A stretch of 6,999 bases of DNA. Origin: JBBDWZ01 sp050732575. Its GTDB lineage: Bacteria > Gemmatimonadota > Gemmatimonadetes > Longimicrobiales > RSA9. Of the stretch, positions 1 through 6,361 are shown one piece after another. A program made the translations under genes and the position numbers. Under the pieces are notes generated by a model. It had not been told where the DNA came from, searched no databases, and was given only the letters and a program-made list of their open reading frames with translations. The stretch's first letter is position 1; every line of letters starts with the position of its first letter. The stretch is taken from the NCBI GenBank assembly GCA_050732575.1, contig JBOHRF010000270.1, forward strand, positions 1 through 6,999, read 5' to 3'.

Positions 1-71
1 TGTATGGACTGCGCCGAGGCACAGGAGGACTCCCTTCTCACAGGTCGGCCAAACCCGCTTCAGGAGCCTAT

Positions 72-100
72 TTAATACGTCAATGTATTTATGAGTTCAA
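72..100 (-). promoter_or_regulatory. Candidate sigma-70-like promoter pointing left
   Basis: Read on the minus strand, TTGAAC (plus-strand 95-100) is followed after exactly 17 bp by TATTAA (plus-strand 72-77). Both hexamers are close to the TTGACA/TATAAT consensus, and they lie in the only AT-rich patch of the left flank. It would drive a gene leaving the window to the left. A possible minus-strand GTG start preceded by a GAAGGGAG purine stretch lies within the first 30 bases, but too little of it is visible to call a gene. This is inference from two hexamers only. Confidence 0.3.
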
Positions 101-373
101 GGACTAAGCATGCGGACGTGTTAGCCGAGATCAGCCGCTCGTTGTTTGTGCCCGCCGCAGACGGCCAGCTCGTTCGAGCAAACTAATCCAGATGCCTGGA
201 ACTCTAGCGGCCTGAGGGAGCTTTCAACCTCGCTCACAACGTAGTCGTGCAGTCAGAGTGCGGTCTCTGCCCCCCGGCGGCTCTCCCTTGTAGAAGTGCG
301 CCCCGCGACGAGGTCCCGGCCGCAGGACGTGTTGCGCCTTCGTCCTCGATTCCAACCACAGCCCCGTGGAAAG

Positions 374-379
374 GGAAGG
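374..379 (+). promoter_or_regulatory. Ribosome binding site fixing the start at 385
   Basis: GGAAGG (374-379), inside a longer purine run from 368, ends 5 bases before the ATG at 385. The frame is open further upstream to a GTG at 247, but that start has no such site and would place 46 unrelated residues before a clean lipoprotein signal peptide. The site therefore decides the start. Confidence 0.75.
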
Positions 380-384
380 TTACA

Positions 385-2123
385 ATGAAGCCAGGACTGG
401 GATTGGTCAGCGTAGCGTCAGCATCGCTCATACTCGCGGCCTGCATCGATCCGATGTCATCGGATCGGAACGATGGCCGTTCTGCTTCCAAGTCTACCGA
501 GAGCTCACGTTATGTGTTGAAGGACTATGTGATGACCCAACGTTTTGAAGTGGCTCTCGAGGTCTCGGGCGAGCTTCGACCAAACGAACCCATTGAACTG
601 AGAGTTAGGACCCATGGTCTCATGGGAACAGACAACGTGGAGCTGAGGATTAGTGCGCCCGAAGTGCAGGCGGCGCGAGCAACCGCATGGGGCTCAGACT
701 TCAGGGTTCCTGTAGGCGTGACAATTTCTCCATTGGATGTCAGCCGAACTGCGATCGACGTCGGTGCCACACAGGTGCGGCAAAGCACGCTCACAATTCC
801 CGCGCCAGGGTATTACCGTGTCGTCGCAACAGCCCGTGCGCTTGTGCAACCCACACGTGTTCGTGGGAAGCCTCAAGCCGAGGATGCTGCGCACAAGGTT
901 CTCTGGCTATGGATAACGGAGTCGGGCGGCCGAGTAACCGATAAGTTCGACCCCACTTTGCTCCCGGATTCAGCGATACGTCAGCCCGGTCCGTTGCGCT
1001 TTCACCGGAGAGCCATGGCGCGTCAGGGCAGATCGGCCGATGCTGTAATGAGTCCGGGAACAAGGACCTGGGAGGTTCTTTACTACGATGATTATTGGAA
1101 TCAGTACGAACCCGTCGTTGGAGCGACTGTAACGGGAACAGAGGGACCGGCTGGTGGTTCCACAATGCCCGTTAATGAAACGACGAACATCGACGGCGAG
1201 TTCTCGACGGGTTGCGACGATGAAGTCATTTACGGATACAACATGGAAGTCAATGCGGAGAATGCCGCGTTGATCGTGACGCCGAATAGTGTCGTCGCGA
1301 CTTTCAACGGTGCACCTTCGGGCTGCGGCGACGAACAGATTCTCGTCGAGCACGATGCAGAATCTCATGTCTTCAACCACACGCGGCTCGCGATCAGCAA
1401 CTCGATCGACTTTTTCGATCAGGGACGCAGTCAAGTGCCCGTAGAAATCAACGCTTTGGTAAGTTGGTCTGGATATGATCCATCTGCAGATGAGATCATC
1501 ATCAAATCAAGCCACGTCTTTACACTCGCGATCATGGAAATCACGGCTCACGAGTTCGGTCACGCTCTCCACCATGATGCACTCGGTGGGCTGCCATCCA
1601 ACCCACCGTACTGCAGTTTCCATGGATATTCATTGTATACAAACTTGAAATGCGCGTACGTCGAAGGCTTTGCGGAATATGTTTCTGTAGTCACCAGGCC
1701 AGATGCGCTGGGAGGCCTTGCAGACGACTTTGAGGACAACGAATACCTGCTTGTGAACGCCAATCCGGACGGGAGCAACCCGAACGATCCTGACGGGACG
1801 GTGATCGAGGGCGCCGTGGCTGCGTTTCTGTTCGATCTGACCGACGCAGCCAACGAGGCCACGATGCCGTCGCATTCCCAGGGGACTACGTTGCAGATCT
1901 GGTTCGAACCTGTCAGGTTGGTGATGGTGGCGCACCCATTCACGCGGACGGCATTGATCACTTCATGCGATGCCTGGAGAAACAGGTCGATTCCTCGATC
2001 AATAGCTACTTTTATTACAGAAGCCCCGCTTCAACGTCCCAAAGCGAATCGGCCACAGAACCCGGAAGCTGGAATCTCACGAACATAAGGAACCTGTGGA
2101 AGAAGAATCTGTTCAATGAATAA
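385..2123 (+). CDS. Exported lipoprotein zinc metallopeptidase, frameshifted near 1850-1863
   Basis: Probable secreted lipoprotein peptidase; substrate unknown. Read in one frame from 385 it gives 567 residues ending at 2088. The signal peptide ends in LILAAC, with Cys20 as the lipidation site. Residues about 45-185 look like a beta-rich N-terminal domain. Residues about 228-280 resemble a transthyretin-like beta unit (VVGATVTG, then NIDGEFSTG). The peptidase core has H389-E-F-G-H393, a zinc-binding HExxH, followed by E427-G-F-A-E431-Y, where a glutamate could be the third ligand as in gluzincins. The metzincin HExxHxxGxxH extension is absent. After about residue 491 the frame turns into low-plausibility sequence. 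The frame one base back continues sensibly from 1863 (DAVAFPGDYVADL, then GIDHFMRCLEKQVD) to TAA at 2121-2123. One missing base would restore about 579 residues. Peptidase family not assigned; activity of the broken gene is doubtful unless this is a sequencing error. Confidence 0.75.
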
Positions 2124-2134
2124 CGTTCTTGTTT

Positions 2135-2163
2135 GCCCGGGGCCGTTTACGCTGGCCCCGGGC
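2135..2163. terminator. Strong GC hairpin between the two lipoprotein genes
   Basis: GCCCGGGGCC (2135-2144) and GGCCCCGGGC (2154-2163) are exact reverse complements, giving a 10-bp all-GC stem with a 9-base loop (2145-2153). It begins 12 bases after the corrected stop (2121-2123) of the metallopeptidase gene and ends 20 bases before the next start at 2184. No T-run follows on either strand, so it is not a canonical intrinsic terminator. It could be a 3'-end stabiliser, or a terminator of the U-poor kind. Confidence 0.5.
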
Positions 2164-2183
2164 CAACTACCAGGTGTAGGGAA

Positions 2184-3632
2184 ATGAGAATCTTGCTGGG
2201 AATGTGCCGCGTTTCGGCTGCGGTGGTTGCGGCCGCGTCATGTACGAAGGACCCCATTCCTTCGGTCCAGGAGCCGGCGGAGATCCAGGTGACACCAGCC
2301 AATCCCGTGTTGCAAGTAGGTGACACGCTGACGCTGACTGCCACCGTTCGCGACGCCAGGGGCAACGTCCTTCCGAAGCCAAACGTAGCATGGACTTCTC
2401 CCGACCCGGCCGTGGTCAATCTCGATAGTGCCGGGCTGATCTATGGCCGGATCGCGGGTTCCGCATCGATCATCGCTTCCGCGGGCGCAGCTCGAGCGCA
2501 GGTCTCGATTCGTGTTGAGGCGCGGAACGCTGGCTGGCGCACGATTGTCGTACCATGTGGAGTTTGGGAGGACAACGCCACGTATTGCTGGCAGTGGCTG
2601 GCCTTTCCCGGACCGATTGTAGCGCCTGTTAAGGTATCCTCGGCACCTGTGTTCCGCCTTGTCCGGTCTGGTTTGGGCCATCGCTGTGCCATAACTACGG
2701 ACGGTCGAGCGTATTGCTGGGGATCGAATGTCTATGGTCAACTGGGCGATGGGACTATAGCCGACAGGTCAACACCCGTCGAAGTCGCCGGGGGACTGCG
2801 TTTCGATTCCATCGCCATTGGTGCTCTGCATACGTGCGGCGTTACTTCCAATCATGTTGCGTTTTGCTGGGGAGACGGCAGAATGGGACAACTGGGAGTC
2901 GGCCCTGCACCTGATTTGTGCGTGGGCACTCCGTGCAGTCGGGCGCCGACTCCTGTAAGCGGCAATCACCTGTATCGGGCGATCGCGACTGGTGGATATG
3001 ATCGGATAGGTCCGGGTTCAGAGGGGCGCGGGCTCACCTGCGCGCTGGACGACTCGGGCAAAGCGTTCTGCTGGGGAACGAATTACTTTGGCTCCGTCGG
3101 TGACGGTACGCGGGTTCAACGCGATATTCCCACGGCCGTCTCTGGTGGACGGACTTATGTTGCCATTGCGGCCGGTACGGATCACGCCTGCGGTCTGTCG
3201 ACTGACGCGACGCTGTTTTGCTGGGGGCTGGCGTTCAGCGGGCGGCTTGGACTGACCATCCCTGATAGTGCCCAGTACGTATGCGTTAGCGCGGACATCA
3301 TCTACCGCTGCGCCAGTGTGCCATTGCCAGTTGCCTCCACCGAACGCTGGCGTGCAGTGGTTGCGGGCAGTTCCCATACCTGCGCTTTGAACTCATTCGG
3401 TGCTGCGTTCTGCTGGGGAGACAACGACTTCGGTCAGGTCGGAAATGGCGTGAACCCGAATCCCAATTCGCCCGATGTCGTTCAGCTTCCAGCCCGAGTC
3501 GTTGGTGGCCGAACGTTCCTCGAAGTGAGTTCCGGGCTTTCAGCAACCTGCGGCCTGGCCAGCGACGGCGCCGCATTCTGCTGGGGCAACGGCTCTTCCA
3601 CGCCTCAACGCGTGCCGGACCCAGTTCGTTGA
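2184..3632 (+). CDS. RCC1-repeat propeller lipoprotein with BIG2-like Ig domain
   Basis: Predicted exported lipoprotein of 482 residues, probably a surface binding or adhesion protein; ligand unknown. The ATG at 2184 is chosen because AGGTG lies 7 bases upstream and a short signal peptide follows, ending in AAASC (Cys20, an imperfect lipobox). The frame is open back to a TTG at 2133, but that start falls on the GC hairpin. Residues about 32-112 form a BIG2-like Ig domain (VTPANPVLQVGDTLTL, then VAWTSPDPAVV). Residues about 118-480 contain seven RCC1-type blades. Each has a C-x9-C-W signature: 125/135, 168/178, 218/228, 286/296, 336/346, 400/410 and 456/466. Several carry the classic W-G-x-N-x-x-G-Q-L-G-D-G tail. 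The exact spacing suggests one disulfide per blade in an oxidising compartment. Two inserted loops carry extra cysteine pairs (246/251 and 367/376). The stop TGA (3630-3632) lies inside a short repeat shared with the downstream gap. Confidence 0.9.
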   Translation: MRILLGMCRVSAAVVAAASCTKDPIPSVQEPAEIQVTPANPVLQVGDTLTLTATVRDARGNVLPKPNVAWTSPDPAVVNLDSAGLIYGRIAGSASIIASAGAARAQVSIRVEARNAGWRTIVVPCGVWEDNATYCWQWLAFPGPIVAPVKVSSAPVFRLVRSGLGHRCAITTDGRAYCWGSNVYGQLGDGTIADRSTPVEVAGGLRFDSIAIGALHTCGVTSNHVAFCWGDGRMGQLGVGPAPDLCVGTPCSRAPTPVSGNHLYRAIATGGYDRIGPGSEGRGLTCALDDSGKAFCWGTNYFGSVGDGTRVQRDIPTAVSGGRTYVAIAAGTDHACGLSTDATLFCWGLAFSGRLGLTIPDSAQYVCVSADIIYRCASVPLPVASTERWRAVVAGSSHTCALNSFGAAFCWGDNDFGQVGNGVNPNPNSPDVVQLPARVVGGRTFLEVSSGLSATCGLASDGAAFCWGNGSSTPQRVPDPVR

Positions 3633-3656
3633 AACGACAGTGAGTTACGCGTCACG
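3629..3656 (+). repeat. Compact copy of a three-block intergenic repeat
   Basis: This copy holds TTGAAACGAC (3629-3638), GACAGTG (3636-3642) and ACGCGTCACG (3647-3656). The same three blocks occur in the same order downstream at 3715-3724, 3735-3741 and 3754-3763. The first block includes the stop codon of the RCC1 gene. It is an imperfect direct duplication; I know no named family for it. Confidence 0.5.
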
Positions 3657-3714
3657 TCGGAGGGCTGTTCTGCTCTGACTGGGCACAGCGTCTACGCACG
3701 ATTCCGCGCGTACT

Positions 3715-3763
3715 TTGAAACGACTTCCCAGCGTGACAGTGCGCTCCGAGTCTACGCGTCACG
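3715..3763 (+). repeat. Expanded copy of the three-block intergenic repeat
   Basis: TTGAAACGAC (3715-3724), GACAGTG (3735-3741) and ACGCGTCACG (3754-3763) repeat the blocks of 3629-3656, with longer spacers. A third ACGCGTCAC lies at 3775-3783 and overlaps the stop codon of the response regulator. Together the copies occupy much of the 147-base convergent gap; the middle part, about 3657-3714, shows nothing I can name. Confidence 0.5.
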
Positions 3764-3780
3764 AGTGACTCGTCACGCGT
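3754..3780. terminator. 27-bp near-perfect palindrome at the convergent gene ends
   Basis: The palindrome is centred on G3767. Arms ACGCGT-C-ACGAGT and ACTCGT-C-ACGCGT pair at 12 of 13 positions, with one C:C mismatch (3760/3774). It abuts the TGA stop of the minus-strand response regulator (3780-3782) and lies 121 bases beyond the RCC1 stop. The position fits a transcription terminator serving the minus-strand operon, possibly both operons, but no T-run follows on either side. A DNA-binding dyad is the alternative. Confidence 0.5.
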
Positions 3781-4565
3781 CACTCCGAGAAGAGCGCAGC
3801 CAACTTCTGACGATACCGCCGGCTGGATTCCAGCCGGACACCATCCTGCAGGACAAACGTATAGCTGCCGTTGAAGAGCGGCTGCACTTCTTTTATGCGA
3901 TCGATGTTTACGATCATGGAGCGGCTGATGCGGATGAAGCGATCCGGGTCCAGGCGTGCTGCCATGCCGGCCATGGTCTCGCGCAGCAAGTGTTTGTCCT
4001 TGCCCACGTGCAGGCAAACGTAGTTGCCGGCTGCATCGACCCAGTCAATTTCCGCAGGGCGCACGAACATCACGCGCCCGGCATCCTTGATCACCATGCG
4101 TTGATTCGAGCGCGTATCGGGTGTGTGGGTCCCGGCGGGTGCGCCCTCCAACATGCGCAAGAGCGCATCGACACGTTCGTGTAGCTCTCCGGTTTCGCGT
4201 GAGCGTAGTGTCTTCCTGGCTCGATCCAGCGCGGCTACAAAACGTTCACGATCGAACGGCTTGAGCAGATAGTCGACCGCGCTCACTTCAAAGGCGCGTA
4301 TGGCATAGGCATCGTAGGCCGTCACGAATACGATCGCGCCCATGGCATCGGTGCCCACTGCATCGACCACATCGAAGCCATCCAGCTCGGGCATCTGCAC
4401 ATCGAGAAAGACGATGTCCGGCTCGAGCGCGCGGATCGCTTCTACGGCGGCCCGGCCATCGCCGATCTGGCCGATCACTTCGATGTCTTCTTCATCCTGC
4501 AACAGAGTGGCAATGCCGCGCCGGGCTATGGGCTCATCATCGACAATCAATACGCGCAACGTCAT
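3780..4565 (-). CDS. LytTR-family response regulator
   Basis: Cytoplasmic DNA-binding response regulator of 261 residues, the usual length for the LytR/AlgR (LytTR) class. The receiver domain (about 3-120) has the acidic pair D9/D10, phospho-acceptor D55 in FLDVQMPELDGF, T82 and K102 in LLKPF, so all the key residues for phosphotransfer are present. The LytTR DNA-binding domain covers about 156-259, with W175, N181-Y182 and the FIRISRSMIVNIDRI segment. It starts inside the last codons of the histidine kinase gene (ATGA overlap at 4562-4565), with GGAGG 4 bases upstream of the ATG, so the two are translationally coupled and the kinase is the obvious partner. Target genes unknown: the sequence does not show LytTR-type direct repeats that I can identify near any gene in the window. 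Confidence 0.95.
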   Translation of the reverse strand: MTLRVLIVDDEPIARRGIATLLQDEEDIEVIGQIGDGRAAVEAIRALEPDIVFLDVQMPELDGFDVVDAVGTDAMGAIVFVTAYDAYAIRAFEVSAVDYLLKPFDRERFVAALDRARKTLRSRETGELHERVDALLRMLEGAPAGTHTPDTRSNQRMVIKDAGRVMFVRPAEIDWVDAAGNYVCLHVGKDKHLLRETMAGMAARLDPDRFIRISRSMIVNIDRIKEVQPLFNGSYTFVLQDGVRLESSRRYRQKLAALFSE

Positions 4566-5752
4566 GCCGCCTCCGTACCGCGCGCGCCAAAACTCAGCGG
4601 AATCGTAATGCGAACCACTACCCCGCCACTCTCCTGCGCGACCAGCTCGAAGCGCTGCCGTTCGCCGTACATCTGCTGCAGCCGGGCCAGCGTGTTCGAC
4701 AGGCCCAGCCCGGCATCCTGTTCCAGCTGCCAGCCTTCAGGCAGCCCGGCGCCATCGTCATAGACCTCCAGGACCAGTTCGTTGCCATGACGTAGCGCCC
4801 GTACCCGCACGCGACCGGGTCGAGCCAGCTTGCCTACGCCGTGACGAATGGCATTCTCCACGATCGGTTGCAGAATCAGATTGGGCAGATACGCATCCAG
4901 CAACTTGGGGTCCGCATCGATCTGCACGCTCAGGCGATCGTGAAAGCGCGTCTGCTCGATCTCCAGATAACGACGCAGAAAATCCAGCTCCTGGCGCAGC
5001 CGCACCTCCTGCGCCCCCGAGTTCTCCAGCGTGAGGCGCAACAGATCGCTCAGTTGCACCAGCATGCGATTGGCCGCATCCACATCCGTGAAATTCAACA
5101 TCGAAACGGAGTGCAGCGTGTTGAACAGGAAATGCGGATGCAGCTGCATCTTGAGCGCCTGCAGCTGCGCCTGCGCCAGCTGCGTCTGCAATTGCGCCGT
5201 CTGCACTTCCCGTTGACGATATTTCCGACTGTAATCCAACGCCCAGTAAATCAGGACAATCAACCAGTACTTGTAAAAACCGGTGAACAGCTCCACCGGA
5301 AACGGCTTCCGGATGAACTGGCTGAATGTCACCGGGCCGGACGGCCCTCGCATCGGCGCAATCAACTCGGTGGTAGCCACAAAGGTCAGCACCGCATGAG
5401 CGGCCGACAGGATGACGGCAAAAATTGAATGCAGCAGTATGCTCCCACTACGGCTGAGTGACCGCGCCGTTCCCGCCAATCCGCCCATGGGCGCCGATTC
5501 GACGGCTGAACCGATTCGGTAACGCCGCGCCAGGTACAGGACCAGGGGCGACAAAACGGCCCACACGTACCAGTAGCTCAGCTCGTTGCCCGCGACTTTC
5601 CTCAAGTCGAGCGGCTCGCCAAACGCAATACGCGCCGTTATCGCCTGCAGCACGAAGAACAGCGCCAGCAGCGTCCACACACCGAGCACAACGGCCCAGC
5701 GCTTCCACGGGTTGCGGATGAGCGGCTCATCGACTGTGGAACGCGATTGCAT
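4562..5752 (-). CDS. LytS-type membrane sensor histidine kinase
   Basis: Sensor kinase of 396 residues in the inner membrane, partner of the LytTR regulator that follows it with a 4-bp overlap. About four hydrophobic segments lie at residues 19-39, 60-75, 104-126 and 155-173. A glutamine-rich coiled linker (about 180-203) follows, then the His_kinase domain: LHPHFLFN with phospho-acceptor H207, and conserved N211. The ATP-binding part has PIVENAIRHG (296-305, N-box N300) and DDGAGLP (332-338, G-box), then GLGLSNT. All catalytic motifs look intact. No extracytoplasmic sensor domain of useful size is visible, so the stimulus is probably sensed in or near the membrane. The ATG at 5752 has a weak GGACGAG site 8 bases upstream. 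The gene is divergent from the arsenic operon (183-base gap), but nothing in it points to arsenic sensing. Confidence 0.93.
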   Translation of the reverse strand: MQSRSTVDEPLIRNPWKRWAVVLGVWTLLALFFVLQAITARIAFGEPLDLRKVAGNELSYWYVWAVLSPLVLYLARRYRIGSAVESAPMGGLAGTARSLSRSGSILLHSIFAVILSAAHAVLTFVATTELIAPMRGPSGPVTFSQFIRKPFPVELFTGFYKYWLIVLIYWALDYSRKYRQREVQTAQLQTQLAQAQLQALKMQLHPHFLFNTLHSVSMLNFTDVDAANRMLVQLSDLLRLTLENSGAQEVRLRQELDFLRRYLEIEQTRFHDRLSVQIDADPKLLDAYLPNLILQPIVENAIRHGVGKLARPGRVRVRALRHGNELVLEVYDDGAGLPEGWQLEQDAGLGLSNTLARLQQMYGERQRFELVAQESGGVVVRITIPLSFGARGTEAA

Positions 5753-5823
5753 GGTGGCGACTCGTCCGGTCTGAAACGAAAGCTAACCCCTTGAAGGCTC
5801 GCCATTTGCCTCACTCCACGCAA

Positions 5824-5853
5824 CCGGCCCGGGACGTCCGGCCGACGGGCCGG
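5824..5853. other. GC-rich hairpin in the divergent intergenic region
   Basis: CCGGCCCG (5824-5831) pairs exactly with CGGGCCGG (5846-5853), leaving a 14-base loop that itself contains the palindrome GGACGTCC. An alternative pairing of 5825-5831 with 5851-5857 is also possible. It lies upstream of both divergent genes and may insulate the kinase and arsenic promoters, or be a binding dyad. No T-run follows. Function unknown. Confidence 0.35.
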
Positions 5854-5878
5854 GCCGAGTGGTTGTTCCGGCTCACCC

Positions 5879-5907
5879 TTGCCAATCCATTGATGATCTT
5901 CGATACT
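5879..5907 (+). promoter_or_regulatory. Predicted arsR promoter
   Basis: TTGCCA (5879-5884; 5 of 6 to consensus) and GATACT (5902-5907; 4 of 6) are separated by exactly 17 bp. Transcription would start near 5914, giving a leader of about 22 bases before the arsR ATG at 5936. The -10 element sits on the axis of the operator-like palindrome, so a bound repressor would block RNA polymerase. Confidence 0.65.
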
Positions 5908-5926
5908 ATCGATAACCATCAATGGA
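5886..5926. promoter_or_regulatory. Nested 41-bp palindrome, probable ArsR operator
   Basis: Two inverted repeats share one axis at C5906. The outer arms are TCCATTGATG (5886-5895) and CATCAATGGA (5917-5926), a perfect 10-bp match. The inner arms are TCGATA (5900-5905) and TATCGA (5907-5912). The site spans the predicted -10 and start region of arsR. ArsR/SmtB repressors bind such dyads as dimers and usually regulate their own operon. That ArsR binds here is inference; the symmetry is directly visible. Confidence 0.7.
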
Positions 5927-5935
5927 ATCGGCACC

Positions 5936-6361
5936 ATGCAGCTGCGCGTACTGAACGAACGGGTGAAAGGGGAGCGCTGCTGCGGCAGCGAGACCCGGCC
6001 CCGACTGACCGCAGCCGCGGCGCGCCAGGTCACGGCTGATCTGGAGATCCTGGCGCACCCAATTCGCTTGCAGCTGCTGGATGTGTTGGCGCGCAACGAA
6101 GGCCAGGTTTGCGTATGTGATCTGGAAGCGGCTGTGCCAGTGAAGCAGCCCACGATATCCCATCATCTGCGGTTATTGCGCGAAGCCGGTTTGATCGACT
6201 TTCAGAAGCACGGACTCTGGGCGTATTACTTCGTGAATCGCCGCGAGCTCGCGGCACTGCGCGCGCGCATTGTAGCGCGCCTGGCCGCGCTCGGTCCGGA
6301 AACGGAAGCGGTCGTATCGACAAACAAGGCAAAGAGAACGGCCAAAGTGAGGGTTGGATGA
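5936..6361 (+). CDS. arsR: ArsR/SmtB-family arsenic-responsive repressor
   Basis: Winged-helix transcriptional repressor of 141 residues, typical of the family, expected to leave DNA when As(III) binds. The core winged-helix runs about 28-120: LEILAHPIRLQLLDVL, then QPTISHHLRLLREAGLI as recognition helix (about 71-87), then the wing HGLWAYYFV. Two cysteine groups are visible: Cys15-Cys16 (ERCCGS) in the N-terminal arm, and Cys59/Cys61 in VCVCDLE at the position of the classical ELCVCDL metal site. The third cysteine of the R773-type CxCxxC is missing (E64). An N-terminal Cys pair combined with a core cysteine matches the Corynebacterium glutamicum ArsR arrangement (Cys15, Cys16, Cys55) as I recall it. 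The ATG at 5936 has a weak GGAA 8 bases upstream and keeps the Cys pair. It overlaps the next ORF by ATGA (6358-6361), so the two are cotranscribed and coupled. The operator-like palindrome upstream implies autoregulation. Confidence 0.92.
   Translation: MQLRVLNERVKGERCCGSETRPRLTAAAARQVTADLEILAHPIRLQLLDVLARNEGQVCVCDLEAAVPVKQPTISHHLRLLREAGLIDFQKHGLWAYYFVNRRELAALRARIVARLAALGPETEAVVSTNKAKRTAKVRVG

Larger units (their letters stand above)
1..384. other. Left flank without a supportable gene
   Basis: All forward frames are broken by stops here: for example TAA at 73-75, TAA at 184-186 and TAG at 205-207 in frame 1. The three forward frames entering from the left edge close within about 110 bases. 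I see no recognisable protein remnant, tRNA or insertion-sequence end. The only notable texture is an AT-rich island at about 70-100 in an otherwise GC-rich flank. The stretch 187-384 probably holds the promoter and leader of the lipoprotein gene starting at 385, but no convincing -35/-10 pair for that direction was found. Confidence 0.55.

Noticed and set aside
91..186. A 31-codon plus-strand ORF with protein-like sequence (ending AADGQLVRAN)
   Set aside because: It has no ribosome binding site, no recognisable domain, and is too short to separate from chance.
247..384. GTG start at 247 adding 46 residues to the metallopeptidase
   Set aside because: The ATG at 385 has a good ribosome binding site and opens a clean lipoprotein signal peptide; the added residues would hide it.
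1549..1590. Metzincin assignment of the HExxH motif
   Set aside because: Position 8 is His rather than Gly and position 11 is Ala rather than His.
1848..1865. Programmed -1 ribosomal frameshift in the metallopeptidase gene
   Set aside because: No X-XXY-YYZ slippery heptamer or obvious downstream pseudoknot is seen; a one-base deletion is simpler.
2133..2183. TTG start at 2133 for the RCC1 lipoprotein
   Set aside because: It lies on the GC hairpin and would put 17 residues before the signal peptide; the ATG at 2184 has AGGTG at suitable spacing.
4841..5428. Plus-strand ORF of 195 codons inside the histidine kinase gene
   Set aside because: Its composition is dominated by Q, R, H and L, as expected from an antisense shadow of a GC-rich coding region; the kinase on the other strand is unambiguous.
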